From: Malus domestica
Taxonomy: Eukaryota > Streptophyta > Magnoliopsida > Rosales > Rosaceae
Reading direction: 5' to 3'
NCBI RefSeq assembly: GCF_042453785.1
Contig: NC_091663.1
Span: 22,590,501-22,654,500 of the forward strand
Length of the DNA: 64,000 nucleotides
The translations under genes were made by a program, and so were the position numbers. Below are positions 21,930 through 34,600 of this stretch, piece after piece (position 1 is the first letter of the stretch; every line of letters starts with the position of its first letter). The notes under the pieces were generated by a model. It worked only from the letters and a program-made list of their open reading frames with translations, searched no databases and had not been told where the DNA came from.

Positions 21930-24020
21930 ATGGCTAGAAATTTAGAAAAATCCACAAGTGAAAATTCTAATGTTCAGGAAATGGGATTGCGGAGATCCGT
22001 GAGGCTAAATGCGACAATAAGTGGAGCAACACCACCACCACAAGTTTCCACCATGGGAACCACCATGGTGGCTACCTCGGTAGCCACCTGTGGCGAGGTC
22101 CATGGTGCCTTCACCACGGCTCGAGCCGTGCCATCCAAGGCTTACGGCACCAAGGCCATTATCCAAGTCGTGCCATCCAAGTTTGCACGGGCCCGGGCCC
22201 AAGCCTTGCATTCGCATGCATCACATACTAAGCAAACTGCTCCCGCCAAGCAACCTGCTCTCGCGGCCTAGCTTGCTCCCGCCAAGCAACCTGCTCTCGC
22301 GACCCAGCCTGCTCCTGCCAAGCAGCCTGCTCTCGTGACCCAGCCTGCTCCCGACGAGCAGCCCACTCCCGTGGTCCAGCTTGCTTCCATCGAGCAGCCC
22401 ACTCCCGTGGCCCAGCCTGCTCCTGCCAAGCAGCCTACTCTCGTGACCTAACCTGCTCCCGACGAGCAGCCCACCCACGTGGTCCAGCCTGCTCCCGTCG
22501 AGCAGCCCACTCTCACGGCCCAACCTGCTCTCGTGACCCAGCCTGCTCCCGACAAGCAGCCCACTCCCGTGGCCCAGCCAACTCCAGTCGAGCAGCCCAC
22601 TCTCACGGCCCAGCCTGCTTCCGTGGCTTTCCAAGCAGCCCAAGTCGGCCCAAAACTATCTCAACCATCCGGACCTACCACCGAGCCGGGGGTATTCTCA
22701 CCACATTTTTTCACGGATTTGACATTTCCCAACTCAAATCTCGCGCCCGAAGTCTACCACCCTTCCACTGCCCAAGGAGGCGCATTCCTTCCAAGCTCTT
22801 CCAATCCAAATGGCGAACAACACTTGTCTCAACAAGTCATAGAGTTAACGAGCGCCCTTGTACAACAGACAACCTTGGTGAATCAACTTTTGCAACGCAT
22901 CAGGATCCAACGTGCCCCGGACGAGGTATCCCGAAGTAGGACAAGGGCAGACGGACCTTTCCAGTAGCGTCCCAGCAAGCGGCCACTCGACCAGCCACGA
23001 GCCGAACATTTGGGAAGTGTACATTCCCGTCTTAGTGCGCGGATGAGCATGCACTCTCGACTAGGCCCATGAATGAGCATACATTCACGGTTAGGGTCAT
23101 ACTCTGATAGTCAACATGAGCAACCTTCCGGGCAAAGTGTCCATTCGCAGCTAAACCCACAATGAGCATCCTCAACCTCACATCAGAGTAGGCAGCACGA
23201 CGGACGGAAAGAAGTAGTCATTCAATCCAGCTCAAGTTTAACCAGCAGCCTGCGAAGAACTCGCTCGCCTACTAGGAACGCACCACATGCACTGCATCCG
23301 CGGCATAGCCGAGTCAAACACCTGGAAGAGCAGCCTAGACCAGCAAGTCATGGTTGAGGGCAGCCGAGAGCTCAACTACCCCAACAAAGGCAAATTCAGG
23401 AAGAAGTAAAGAGACTCTTGACCAAACGATTGCATGATTTCCAACGCAACGAGGTCACCGACGAGGCACTTCAACGGAACATGACCAACATAAGCAGGTC
23501 ACCCTTCACGGATGAGATCGAGCAGGCAGAGCCTCCACTCGAGTTTAACATGCCACATTTCACATCTTTCAAAGGGGATGAAGACCCGGAGAGATACATA
23601 AAGCGCTAATAAAGCGCAATGATCTTTTATCGAAACAACGATGATCTCATGTGCAAGATATTCGCCACCACTCTACAAGGTGAGGTGCAAGATTGGTTCT
23701 ACACCCTGCCGCCACAATCCATCTGGAATTTCTACGAACTTTCTTTGGTTTTCACCAAAGAATATTCATCCTATCGCTCGATCAAAAAGAAGTCTGACCA
23801 TTTGTTCAACGTCAAGAAGAACCCAAAGGAGTCGCTTTGCGACTATGTGAGGAGATTCAAAGTAGAGAAGGTAAAAATAGTCAGATGCAACGACTCGATA
23901 GCTAGAGCAGCCTTCCAAAAATGACTTCTAGCAGACCACGCGCTATTCGAAAAATTGATCATGAAAGAAGATCTAACTTTGGCAGACTCTTTTGCTTTGG
24001 CAGAGAAACATGCACTTTGA
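21930..24020 (+). pseudogene. Gypsy gag, one frame broken mainly by stop codons
   Basis: From ATG 21930 (MARNLEKSTSENS) essentially one frame runs for ~2 kb. Stops occur at 22269, 22449, 22965, about 23607 and 23922, and near 24018. The order is an N-terminal basic part, a Pro/Ala/Gln repeat region (22243-22625), a linker, then the retrotransposon gag core (FKGDEDPERYIKR, then CKIFATTLQGEVQDWFYTLP, FTKEYSSYRSIKKKSDHL, ESLCDYVRRF). Several stops look like C-to-T changes of CAG or CGA codons. Gag would form the particle; this copy cannot make it in full. Confidence 0.8.
22243..22625 (+). repeat. Pro/Ala/Gln-coding tandem repeats in gag
   Basis: About ten imperfect units of roughly 36-39 bp are built on CAGCCTGCTCCC and GAGCAGCCCACTC. 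They encode variants of QPAPxEQPTxVxQ. Unit length is a multiple of three, so repeat-number change keeps the frame. Confidence 0.8.
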
Positions 24021-24049
24021 GATGAGGCTCGCCAATGCACATTCAAGGA

Positions 24050-24740
24050 CTTGAAGAAGTACCCGACATCACCTCCATAGAAGCAGCGGAGGACTTATTC
24101 ACATGTTTGACGGTATCTAAAGTAGCAATAAGCTCTACCATCATGCGAGAAGAGATGGGGGCCCGACTACCTGTATTCTACAGTTACCTATATTCTACAG
24201 TTCAAAAGCTCTCCTCGATGCAATTAAAAATTCAAAAGCTAACTTTGGCGATAGTTGTTGCAACCCGGAAGCACAAGTTTTACTTTCAAACGCATACAGT
24301 CATCCTCATGACGTACTATTCTACCCAATCCAGACGCACGACGATAAAGGCATAGACCCCGGCAGATGTAAAGTTTTCTGACGAACGCAACACTGGAAGG
24401 ACACACTCAGAAGCAAGTTTTGTCCTCGTCACCCTAAAAGATTCTACATAGGAGCAACATGTACCGGCAGTTGAGTACCACTTCCTGCTGCGTACCACAC
24501 GGCCCTAGCCGACCCTTGCTCAATGATTTAACTCTAGAGTGGCCCAATACCGGCAGTTGAGCATTTCCTGCTGCGTATGACATGGCCCCATCTCCACAGC
24601 TCCCTACTGGCCTTTACGCCGAGCCTATGTGACGCGACAGAGCAGCCCAACGATACCTCAGAAGTAGCCGAGCACACTCTAGCCGCGCCTACTCCACCCG
24701 ATGGAGACTTCTGGTATTTGCATGTCGACGGTGCATAAAA
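24050..24740 (+). pseudogene. Gypsy RT-end / RNase H remnant
   Basis: Translated pieces resemble the RT-to-RNase H junction of gypsy Pol: LTLAIVVATRKHKFYFQTH near 24225-24290 and DGDFWYLHVDGA near 24701-24736. The polymerase motifs are absent and the parts are joined by unrelated or decayed sequence. The domain would copy element RNA; nothing functional remains. Confidence 0.6.
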
Positions 24741-24744
24741 GCCC

Positions 24745-24905
24745 TCATCACTGCTTGCAGAGAAGGATCCAAAAAGACGAATCTCATCTGGGAAGGTCTG
24801 TACAAGATCAGCAGAGTAGGCGGCAAGAGTAATTACACCCTCGCCACCATGAAACGGCAAAAAGATCGAAAAGCAGTGGATGGCCTACAATCTAAAGAAG
24901 TACCA
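24745..24905 (+). pseudogene. Gypsy pol C-terminal tail remnant
   Basis: NLIWEGLYKISRVGGKSNYT followed by LATM resembles the last ~60 residues of many plant gypsy polyproteins, downstream of integrase. It marks the right border of the internal deletion that removed the integrase core. Confidence 0.65.
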
Positions 24906-27100
24906 TGTGTGACCTCCCGCTACATCAAAACCTGAAGACTCAAGAAGCTCGACGGGCACCACCTCACAAACTGATGACTATCCAGTTGTTATGCAGTTCT
25001 TACCTTACAGCTAAAGTTCTCGTTCGTTTCACTCATTTTTCAATGAGGAATTTAGAAGTAATCACAACTTGGCTTGGCTGCATGCTTACAACAATTAATC
25101 ACTCCTGCACTTCAAAAGAAGACTGTGCCCTTCTTAGGGACTCATCGCAGGAATTGCGCCCCCCAAGGGACCAACCATGCTCTCCAGTGCGAGAGGGTAA
25201 ACCAATTCCCCGACACCCATATGGGTTAGCTCTCCAAGATGGGAGGATAAACTTTACACTCCGAATATCCAGACGTGGATGAGCCTAGCTGCCCTAGTAT
25301 AACTAGATGCACGATGGCTTGCGCCGGGATTCCTAGAAGTAGCCGCAATGGTCTTTTTCAAGGCTTAGCTAACTGAAAGATTTTGGGTCTCTTGGCCTAA
25401 TCTGTGGGGAACCGGGCCCTAGAGACGGAGAGGGCACATTACGCAGTACATCCGATGGACGGCTGCCCTGGAATCCTAAAGTTGCTACCGAGTGCACTAA
25501 GGTAGCCTACGGATTCCGGAAGACTGCCTACGGCTTGCCCTTCGAGCAGTAAAGCCGCACTAGACTTATACAACCGCACATTCTTGTGAAAGGTTAAACA
25601 AGCTAGCACACATATACGAAGTTTTATCCACTGCCGACATGCTACGTAGTCGATAAGCTTCACCTCTGCCAAGCGCGGAACAACCTACACCAAGTCCTAA
25701 AGTGTTGTGATACTTGCTACGCAACCTACGGAATTGGAGAAAGTCAAGGTTAACAGCCTAGTGGTTACGCGGACTTGTCTGCTTCTGTAAGTAAGGCATC
25801 CGACTGCCAACCCAATGGCTAACAACTTTGCAAAGTTCTACACTAACACCTACGGCTGCATAGGCTACGCGAGCTTGTCTGCTTATAAAAAGTAGCATGC
25901 TTGCCACTGGTCTATCAAGTCTAAAGGTTAGGGCATGAACAAAAGAAGCAAAAAATGAAGAAAAGCTAAGGAAAACATGTTTATAAACGACTAGCAAAGG
26001 CCGAATGAGTTCAAGCAAAACAAGAGCTACAAGGAAAAACAAAGAAAATCTTAAAGGCTACCTAGATGACTACACTTTAGCAGCTTGGACATCCTACGAC
26101 TATTCGGTTGCCACACCTTCAGCAACCGCGAAGCTCTTAGCAGCGGCATCACCCCCGACTGCTCCAGCCTGGAGGCAGTCGGAGAACCAGCGCGAGCAGC
26201 GAAAGAAGTCTTTGGTTTTTTTCTCAGCCGGCATCTCTTGAGCAAGCAGAGAAGATCCATTTTCCCACCTTCACTTGCAGCAGGATCCACAACAATGATT
26301 GGACGAGCCAATGCATCCGCTTTGATCCTATTCACCTCCTCTTTTGGGAGCAGCCCATGTTTCTCCTGACGAAGAGAGTTAAAGTAGCCAACGTCATTCG
26401 TGGTACCTAGCAGGGGAGTTCAACCCAACATTTCAGCAGCTCATGAGGTCCGCAACCTCTTCATTTCTCTCAATCATCGGCCTAGCTCGCGTCATGTCCA
26501 AAAGCCCAAAAGGACATGAGCCATGTGACTTGCCTAGCACTGCGCCCCAACGCCACAATCCGAGGCCCCAGTCACACAAGCTGCCATTGGTTCTAGCCAA
26601 GTCAAGCAGCTTAAAGCAGTGGTCCCTGCCACGATGCCTCATCGCCCCATGTCGAGCCGACTCCTGGCCCCTGCCAGCCGACGTGCCGCACCACCTCGAT
26701 GACTGCCCCACAATAGCACTATCCAAGAAGAAGACAAGAAAAAATTAAATTTTTCTTACATCGGTGCGGCACGGAGAAGACGAAGAAATCAATGAAAGAC
26801 GGTATTTTGCACGGGCAGGATGTGGAAGATTGCTAGAGGAGGGGGAACAAATATCCTTTAAGCTCTCTCTCTCTTGTAGGGTAGAATAAATCGCGCTCCA
26901 AAGTTGATTTAACAACCCACTTAAGGTGGACTTAAATAGGCTTTGAGAGAAATTTATTTCCCTTTCCTAGAAGGATCTAATTTCTTATTAAAGAGAGAAT
27001 CTACATCAAAACAGGAAGCAGTCCTAAGTTTCCTAAAAGCAAGGAAATCTCTACACCTACTGCCTTTTCCTGCGAGCAGCCCAACAGGTGTGGGGGCATT
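24906..27100 (+). other. Non-coding 3' region of the gypsy element
   Basis: No coherent frame is seen; short open stretches on both strands are chance. A 20-bp-scale motif (ACGCG(G/A)(A/G)CTTGTCTGCTT) occurs at about 25766 and 25871. The region ends in the purine tract GGTGTGGGGGCATT before the 3' LTR. Confidence 0.5.
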
Positions 27101-27862
27101 TGTGGAGCCAAAAATAATGACAAGGCGACACGTGGATTTTTGGGTAAAAGAGAACAAAAATACCCTTGAGGCATACCGAGATTCCTACGCGCGAGCGGCG
27201 GACAATCATCCTCAACCAAGTAAAAAATGCTCCAAAAAAGGTAACCAATTCCAATTTATCTCATCCATCCTCATTATAGGTAATTACTTCACAACCTATA
27301 AGTTATCCCATAAAATAGAGATTAATTGGCTAATTAATGAATTAATTCCTAATTAATTCATTAATCACCAAATTTATCACCCAATTAACCACAAAATACA
27401 TCCAATTCAACCCTAAAGCTAGTCAAAACCGGTCACCATCCTTTCTCTTTACCTTTTTCCATTTTTCCTTCTATATTATCCCATTTATACAAATTAATCA
27501 ATTTGGTAACCACCAATTTATTCCTTTAGGGTTAATTAGCCAATAAATTGGCTAATTAAACCAAAATTTCAACCTAAAAATCCCCATTAAGGCCGGCCAT
27601 TTCTTCTCAAAAAATGGACAAGCCTAACCCTATAAATAGGTTCCTATTTTCACCAAAAACTAATTCCAACACTTTGGCAAAAATCCCAAAATTCTCTAAA
27701 CACTCATTCTCTCTAAATTCTAATTTTGGCATCGGAGGTTCTTCGGCCAAAGCCCCCCCATTCATCGTGGGCGCGTGAGGCTCTTGGCCTTAACCTAAGG
27801 TGTTAATTGTTTTGTAGGTGCAAAATTGTCCAAGATCAAGGAGGAAGAAATTTGCATCCACA
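27101..27862 (+). repeat. 3' LTR of the gypsy element
   Basis: It begins TGTGGAGCC and ends GCATCCACA, with inverted ends TGTGGA/TCCACA. Length is 762 bp, followed by the target duplication ATGCT. Confidence 0.9.
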
Positions 27863-27891
27863 ATGCTCACTAGCACCCATCAAAACTTAAA

Positions 27892-28015
27892 ATCGAGTTG
27901 TTTTGAGTTCGATTCTCACTAAAGGCGGATTTGAACTACATTATTTGCTAGCTTGTGAGATTAAGTCAACCCCCTCCCCTTAATGTAGATAATATTGTTT
28001 GTTAAAAAAAAAAAC
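27892..28015 (+). repeat. SINE-like repeat, 3' part, copy 1
   Basis: This starts near the B-box-like GAGTTCGATTCTC and includes TTGCTAGCTTGTGAG, CCCCTCCCCTTAATGTAG and GATAATATTGTTTGTT, ending in poly-A. Related copies are at 31351, 49101 and 49450. Confidence 0.65.
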
Positions 28016-29110
28016 CAAGTTGTCTTAAGCCAACGCAGTGGTTTTTAAGGTACATTGCTCTTTCCTCTTTTCCATTTACATCTTCTTATAAAGGGGAAAA
28101 ATCGTGTTTACTTTCAAACAAGAATAAATGAGGAAGTCATTTCTGAGCAGATGACAGAGAAGACTTGTAATTTTATAAGAAAAGAGAAGAAGACTTTGAG
28201 CCCACACAAAATTCGAAATCCTTCCAAATGAAAAACAGACAGATTCTGTTTTGGTCTAAATTAATTTAGAAATAGGTCCTTCAGATCGGCGCGTGTATTC
28301 AAAACGCCATTAAGCTCGCGTGAAATATTGTTGGAGTAGGTGGATTGTTGTAGTTGCCGGGAATGAATGACTAAACAAGCATGTCCAACGTGGGCTCGGT
28401 TAGGGCTCGGTTAAGGTTTAGTGTTATTTTCCGTGTCAAAATACTCCTCTTTAATATGTATACCACCCTATACCATACATGACCTAGTATGGAATCTTAC
28501 ACGACGCATTTATGCTCATAAACGTTTTTACTAGTAGTACCTTGTTTGTGTAAGTAACCTCTTATTTATAAGAGCTTCTCCAATAGGTTTGTTATCTCAG
28601 CCCATTTAACTACTTTATCGTAAACATAACAAAAAAATTGCTTCAAACAACCTAGCTATGTTGTCTGCTACATTAGCAAATAAAGAGAAGCAAGCAAAAT
28701 TTAAACTTAAAATACTATTATTGCACTATTTATGGAGAGAAAAAGTGAGGATGAAAAACATAGACCGTGACGAAATCGCTCGATATTCACTCACGTAAGA
28801 GAGGTCGACGGAAATCCAAAATGGCTGGAAATCTAGTAAAATCACAAATGCAACCACATCATACTGTGAGTGAAAAAGTCCACACACGCTCCTTGTGATT
28901 TTGCTTGTAGTTCTTATGAGTAATGAAGAGTTGGGAAAGAAAAGAAAAACAAAAAATATAGATTGAAAAAAGAAGTTGAAAATATTGGAAGAAAGAAACA
29001 TACGTACATATTCAAGTTGACAGAGTCGATTGGCAGAAGAAAATGGACCTGGCTTGTCTGCCCTCTCACTTCCCATACATTCTCATCCCCTCTTATTTTG
29101 TGCAATCATA

Positions 29111-29199
29111 GTTAAGTCACGTCAACATTTTATATTGATTTTTTATAGAGATAATAAGATAAAAAATAATAATAATATAAAATGTTGACGTGATTTAAC
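29111..29199. mobile_element. Small hairpin MITE-like element
   Basis: GTTAAGTCACGTCAACATTT (29111-29130) pairs with the right arm AAATGTTGACGTGATTTAAC, enclosing an AT-rich centre. Total ~89 bp. No duplication is clear. Confidence 0.7.
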
Positions 29200-29613
29200 C
29201 GTGACCACACAAATAGAAGAAGATAAGAGTGTATAAGAAGTGAAAAGGCAGTGAAGCCAGGTATACTATATGTATAAACTGAAGGACAAGATGCCAAAAT
29301 ATGGGTGTATGGAAACCATCAATCAAATGGACGGACCCGCCAGTTCCTCAAACATTGGAAGTCGTCCTTCGTAGTTAAACTAATCCCCTGCGTTTTGCTT
29401 TTTCTTTGTCGTTTTGAGATTTTTGAGCTTTGAAATTGGATCCGAGCCAGAAGTACCGCCGCCCAAGCCGACAGCACAGTACTATGATGATTTTAATGGT
29501 GGGACTTCCTTGCCTGCGTCGTCCATCCTTCCCGTTGCCATCACATAATTTGTTATTTTACCACCAACCTTTAGTTTTCTTTCTTTTCTTTTTCAATATC
29601 CTCTAATTATAAT

Positions 29614-29769
29614 AAAGAGTTTTAACGAAAAACTTACAGTACTATTCATTTTAATGAAAAATTACATTTTTACACTAAAAAGTCTAACCTGGTACTATTT
29701 ACTTTACCATTTATTTTGTCCTTATCTTTAAAACTCAAAGTTTTCAAGCATTTTTCATTAGTTTCCTAT
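29614..29769. repeat. Dispersed ~150-bp repeat, copy 2
   Basis: AGTTTTAACGAAAAACTTAC, TTTTTACACTAAAAAGTC, GGTACTATTTACTTTACC and CAAAGTTTTCAAGC occur in the same order as in 63374-63525. Confidence 0.75.
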
Positions 29770-31350
29770 TATAATAAGATTAATTGGATTATTAGTCTTT
29801 ATGGTGATAGGATAGTCCGTCCGAAGATAAAAAAAAAATTAAGATTCAAGTTTGTGATGAAGTCTGTTACGATTTAGACCCAAAATTAAAATTTTTATTA
29901 ACTCTCTGTTAATTATTAGCACATGAGGCTCACATGTGAAACTAAAAAGATAAAGTTTGCCTAACATGTCTTATGTGCTAACAATTAACGAAAAGTTTTG
30001 TTTAGTCTTATATGTGTGGTTCATATGCTAATAATTAATGGAGAGAGGACAAAATATTTAATTTTGGGCCTAAATGCTAATAGACTTCACCACACTGACT
30101 TAAATCCTAATATTTTGTTTTGCCACATGAGCTATTTTTCGACTACCCTATCACCACGGGAACTAATAATCCAATTAGGCATAATAATAAAGTTACAAGG
30201 TGTGACTTTATTGCCACGTAATACTCACTCGCACGTGTTACGAATGTTTTAATTGTTAGATTTGATTTCTAAAACTGTTAAATAAATCTATTTTCATTCA
30301 CAATTATCATTTTTTCGTACCACTCAATTTTGCGTACCATTGTACAAAAGCTAAAAGTTATGTACATTCTTCAAATAGTTATTTGATAATGCATTTCAAT
30401 GATCACAATTGTCTGTATTTTAAGTCATCACTAAAAGAATTACCCAAATTCGAATTGCTAGGGCATAAAAATGTACAAAAAAAAACACGTTTTCTAGATA
30501 AAGCTGAAATGAAAATGCAAATCTATATGTTGACAGGGAAAAGAAAAAAAGTTTTGGACTGCTGGTCCGAAAAGAAAAAACGTTGATTAAGTGGGCTACA
30601 ACCCAAAAAAAATTAAGAGCCCAAAATGGGCCGAAGAGAAAAAAAAAACACTTTTTTTTTTTTTTTTTTTTCTGAAAAGGCTCAAACAGGGGCGCAAAAT
30701 TGAAGGCCGAAGCTGGGCTTGGTTTGACTCGGCTAGGTGGCAGCTCACTCAGTGGCTTGGCGGATCGGCTTGCACGACTTCTGGGCGTGAGGAAGGGCGC
30801 GGCTACAAGCTGCGGCTCCAGCACGATTTAGGGTTTTTTTTTCTTCGTTTTTTTTCCCTTTGCTTATTCATACAAATGCAATTCACCACAATAATAATAA
30901 TAATAATAGTATAATATAATTGCGAACAGTAATTTGAGTAGAATATATGATTCAGTAATTGAGGGTTCATACTCAATGGTGAATGTCTCGTGCAATTAGG
31001 CTGAAAAAATATTAATATTTAGACTGTGTTTTAGAAAAGCCTAGATTGGTGATGATGAATCTTGTGAACGGACCTTGGCGATGTACTTATAACATGTTGT
31101 AGTAGGCCTATTTTACTGAGAGAAGAAAGAGGGAGATCGGCCGACAAAAATAGGAGAGAAGGGTTGTGGAAGAGAAGAGAAGGTCTAAGGGAATTATGTG
31201 TGTTATTTCTCATACTCTATGCCTTTTTATACTAATAAGGAAAGGAAGAGATAAATTTACTCTCTAATTAATACAAGCTATACGTAATCTCATACTCCAA
31301 ATAAAATTAGGAATGCAACATAAATTAGTTTATTTATTTATTTTCTAATT

Positions 31351-31505
31351 TTAAACAAACGATATTATCTATACTAAAGGAGAAATGATGGGTTTAGCTT
31401 TATAATAGACTGACAATAATGTGGTTCAAATTTTCTTTTAACAATAGTCAAACCTAACACCTTTTACTTACAAAAGAAAAAAAATACTATTAGACTATAC
31501 TCGTA
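31351..31505 (-). repeat. SINE-like repeat, diverged copy 2 (minus)
   Basis: AAACAAACGATATTATCTA and CAATAATGTGGTTCAAATTT match, in inverse orientation, the SINE-like copies at 49101 (+) and 49450 (-). Confidence 0.5.
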
Positions 31506-31679
31506 AGTGGCGTTGTTGGAGATGTTGTAATAGATTAGATCATCAGCTACGTGCCTACGAATGCCATTACGCAACAATTCCGTTCGGAAACAGACAAAAA
31601 TCAATTTACGTAAAAAGGAGCTTCGAAACTTCAAAACGTAAAATCTGCAGAGTGAACACACACTCACATAGAGAGAGAG

Positions 31680-34600
31680 ATGAGCAACGGAGAGGGGAAG
31701 GTCGTGTGCGTCACCGGTGCGTCCGGTTACATTGCTTCATGGCTCGTCAAGCTTCTTCTCCAGCGCGGCTACACCGTCAAGGCCTCCATTCGCGACCCAA
31801 GTACGTACATTTCTCCCTCTCTTTGCTCTCATTAAGTTTCGGGTTTTCTTGTTCGTTTTGGCGTGTGATCGTTTAGATTCTTGTGATTTAGATTTATGCA
31901 TGCAGAATTGGAGCATACCCATGTTTCAGATTATTGTAGTATTTTACTCTTATTTTAATTGAAGATTTTGATGGTTTTCTGGGATATTGAGAACCTGTTT
32001 GTGGGTTTTGGTTTAGATTTGATGGGTCAGATCCTTCATTCCTTGAGGTGTGGAAGTGAGGGAATTGCAGCATAGAGATTTGTCCTTAGCTTTTATGAGT
32101 TTTATTTTTATTAAATTGATTATTTTATTAACTGCATCAAGAGTTAATGGAAAATTGGAGACATGGAAAAGGCTCGTTGGTTTTTTCTCTTCTTGCAAAA
32201 AACTGTGCTTGTTTGTGCTTACCCGATTTGATGGGTCAGATACTTCCGTTTCTATGGTTTCATTGGTTTAGATAGGATTGTTACAGGTTGCTATGATTAT
32301 TTAATTGGGTACTTAACCAATTCCATGTGGATTGGTTTCAAGTAAGATAACACTAATTGGGTCATTCATCTAAATGACATGCACAACTAGATTCTAATTT
32401 CTGATTTGTAGGTGGTTAATGGTATTCATTTTTCAAGTTTACATTTGTTTCTTCAGATCACATTTATTCTCCTTTTCTGGGATCTTTTCTGCCCCTGGTC
32501 ATATGATCACGGCCATCAATTTTTTTTCACTCGTCTGTCACTCAATTTTTCAGTATGGATATAAATGATTTAATGTCCTTTTTACTCCTAATGGTGCTAC
32601 CATGTTAAACTTATCATTTAAGTTTGATATGAAAATAGTGCATGTATAACTACGTGTATACATGACATGTCCATTAGTAGGAATGCATATGTGTATGGAT
32701 TTAGCCCCCAGCATAACTTGTATGTCATAGATTGTTGAGTCTTGCATTTGTTTTGTTTCTGTCAATGAGTTTGTAGATAGGACATCTTTCTTGGCTCAAC
32801 TATGTAATTTAATAAATCCAGCTAGTATTAAGCAAATTAATTTACCGAGTTCATTTTGTATTTTCACATAGATGATCCAACTAAGACAGAGCACTTGCAT
32901 GCGCTTGATGGAGCTCAAGACAGACTTCAACTTTTCAAAGCAAATCTATTGGAAGAAGGTTCCTTTGACTCTGCTGTTGAGGGTTGTGAAGGCGTATTCC
33001 ATACTGCATCCCCCTTTTATCATGATGTCACAGACCCAAAGGTTCATCCACTTGTACTTTTTCTAATGAATTATTAATTTTTTTTCTGTGCTTTTTTTCT
33101 GCTCTGTTCATGAAGGTACTTAGCTTCTTTCTTAAAAGTTATATAATCTGTAGTATAAAAAATTTAAGTTACCAATGAGCTACGTAACTTAACAATATAT
33201 TCTTCATAAATTGAGGGATCAGAGCTGTCTAATAAAAGTAGATACTTATAATAGTACCAATTGATCATACATTCATGCAATTGATTGTTTGCCGGATGGT
33301 CAATCAAATATAATTTTTTTCTTCAATTTTAGATGATCAAGTTATTTTTTATTCATTGATCATCGAGTCTGCAACCAATAGATGTAGCCTATTCATTTTT
33401 GTGTCAACCAGTTTTTCTGTAAAATTAAGAATATAAATCTTTCAATTTATAAAAGTAACTAGCAAAGCCCATTTTAACAGCATAAGTATTAAGTTCATCA
33501 TCATGCATCTACTTGTTGAAATCACAAACAACAGGAATTCGACATGCACTGAAGAAGCCAAAAGATTTTTATAAAGAGAAATTCAGATCATCAAATATTA
33601 TAAATGACTAAAATATTTGCTGGGAGCGGTATCTTCCCCATAGCCTATGTGGTATAGCACCTGCAATGTCTTCTTTTAATTATCGGGTGGTACACAATGA
33701 ACCATTCTTCAAATCTTCTGGCACAGCGAATTAAATATCACAAGAGACAAGAGGTTATAAATTAAAGGGTGATATAAGGTATATATAAGAGAGAAAGGAT
33801 AACTTCTCCAGCAACATAGTAAAGATATATTTTCTCTTCCTTATTGTGTGTTTCAATATGGACGGCAGAGTAGTCACTCCCTGCCTTTTGTTGACTTTTT
33901 CGTTGTTGGAAGACGCCCTTATTTGTCCTTCTAACTAGAGAATGTGAATACTTTTTAATTGAAACATACAAGTATATCTATTTAAGTATTTACTTAGTTG
34001 TGTTCCCGTTTTTGATTTTGAGGATTTTCCGCGTCCAATATCCTGTGCACTCAACTCACTTGTGACTTGTACATGTCCACAGATGGTAGCTAAAAAAATG
34101 CATATGCTAAACGTAAATAACATAGGTGTCCTTGTAGGACCCCATTTGTCATGAGTGTATATTAGAATCTTGTAGATAATAGAGATGCCAACATTGATTT
34201 GTGGTTACATATAAGCAATGTTAGAAACAATCACGACTGCCCAATATTTGCTGTCTCTGAATTTAACTCCATGAGTTAAGTGGTAATTTCTTATAGAGTT
34301 TTGAATTCAAGACTAGCCTTCCGCTTTTGCATGCTAATAAGAAGCTGGGTTATATAGTTTCTAGCTGATACATAGTTGTTGCCTCATTTCAGGCAGAACT
34401 ACTTGAACCTGCAGTAAAGGGAACCCTTAATGTTCTTAATTCGTGTGCGAAATCACCATCAATCAAACGGGTGGTTTTGACATCTTCTATAGCCGCAGTT
34501 GCATATAATGGAAAACCTCGAACGCCTGATGTAGTAATTGATGAGACTTGGTTTACAGATCCAGATGTTTGTAAGGAATCAAAGGTATGGATGTACTGTC

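Larger units (their letters stand above)
21027..27867 (+). mobile_element. Ty3/gypsy-type element, pol largely deleted
   Basis: LTRs are 21032-21765 and 27101-27862, with target duplication ATGCT at 21027-21031 and 27863-27867. The internal order is primer site, gag with many stops, a short RT/RNase H remnant, a pol tail and ~2.2 kb non-coding. Protease, most of RT and nearly all of integrase are missing, so it is non-autonomous. The LTRs differ by scattered substitutions and a ~28-bp indel, so it is much older than the copia at 56056. Confidence 0.85.
20519..27873. mobile_element. hAT-like non-autonomous element, split by a gypsy insertion
   Basis: The element body is 20527-21029. Terminal repeats are CAATGTTCTAAAA at the left and TTTTAGAACAATG at the right. 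The 8-bp duplication CTCACTAG is at 20519-20526 and, beyond the gypsy insertion, at 27866-27873. The subterminal sequence is rich in GCCTAGG/CGCCTAGGCG motifs in both orientations. There is no transposase. The gypsy element entered 2 bp from its right end. Confidence 0.8.
28016..31679. other. Intergenic, no gene seen
   Basis: AT-rich sequence with poly-A and poly-T runs near 28006, 30640-30672 and 30840. It contains a small hairpin element (29111-29199), a dispersed repeat (29614-29769) and a diverged SINE-like copy (31351-31505). The last part is probably promoter and 5'UTR of the reductase gene. Confidence 0.5.

Noticed and set aside
22221..22643. 140-codon minus-strand Gly/Leu/Ser-rich frame
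   Set aside because: It is the antisense of the gag tandem repeat; repeats with unit length divisible by three stay open on both strands.
26005..26748. Several 90-100 codon frames on both strands in the gypsy 3' region
   Set aside because: They overlap each other on opposite strands, have no recognisable motif and lie in non-coding element sequence.
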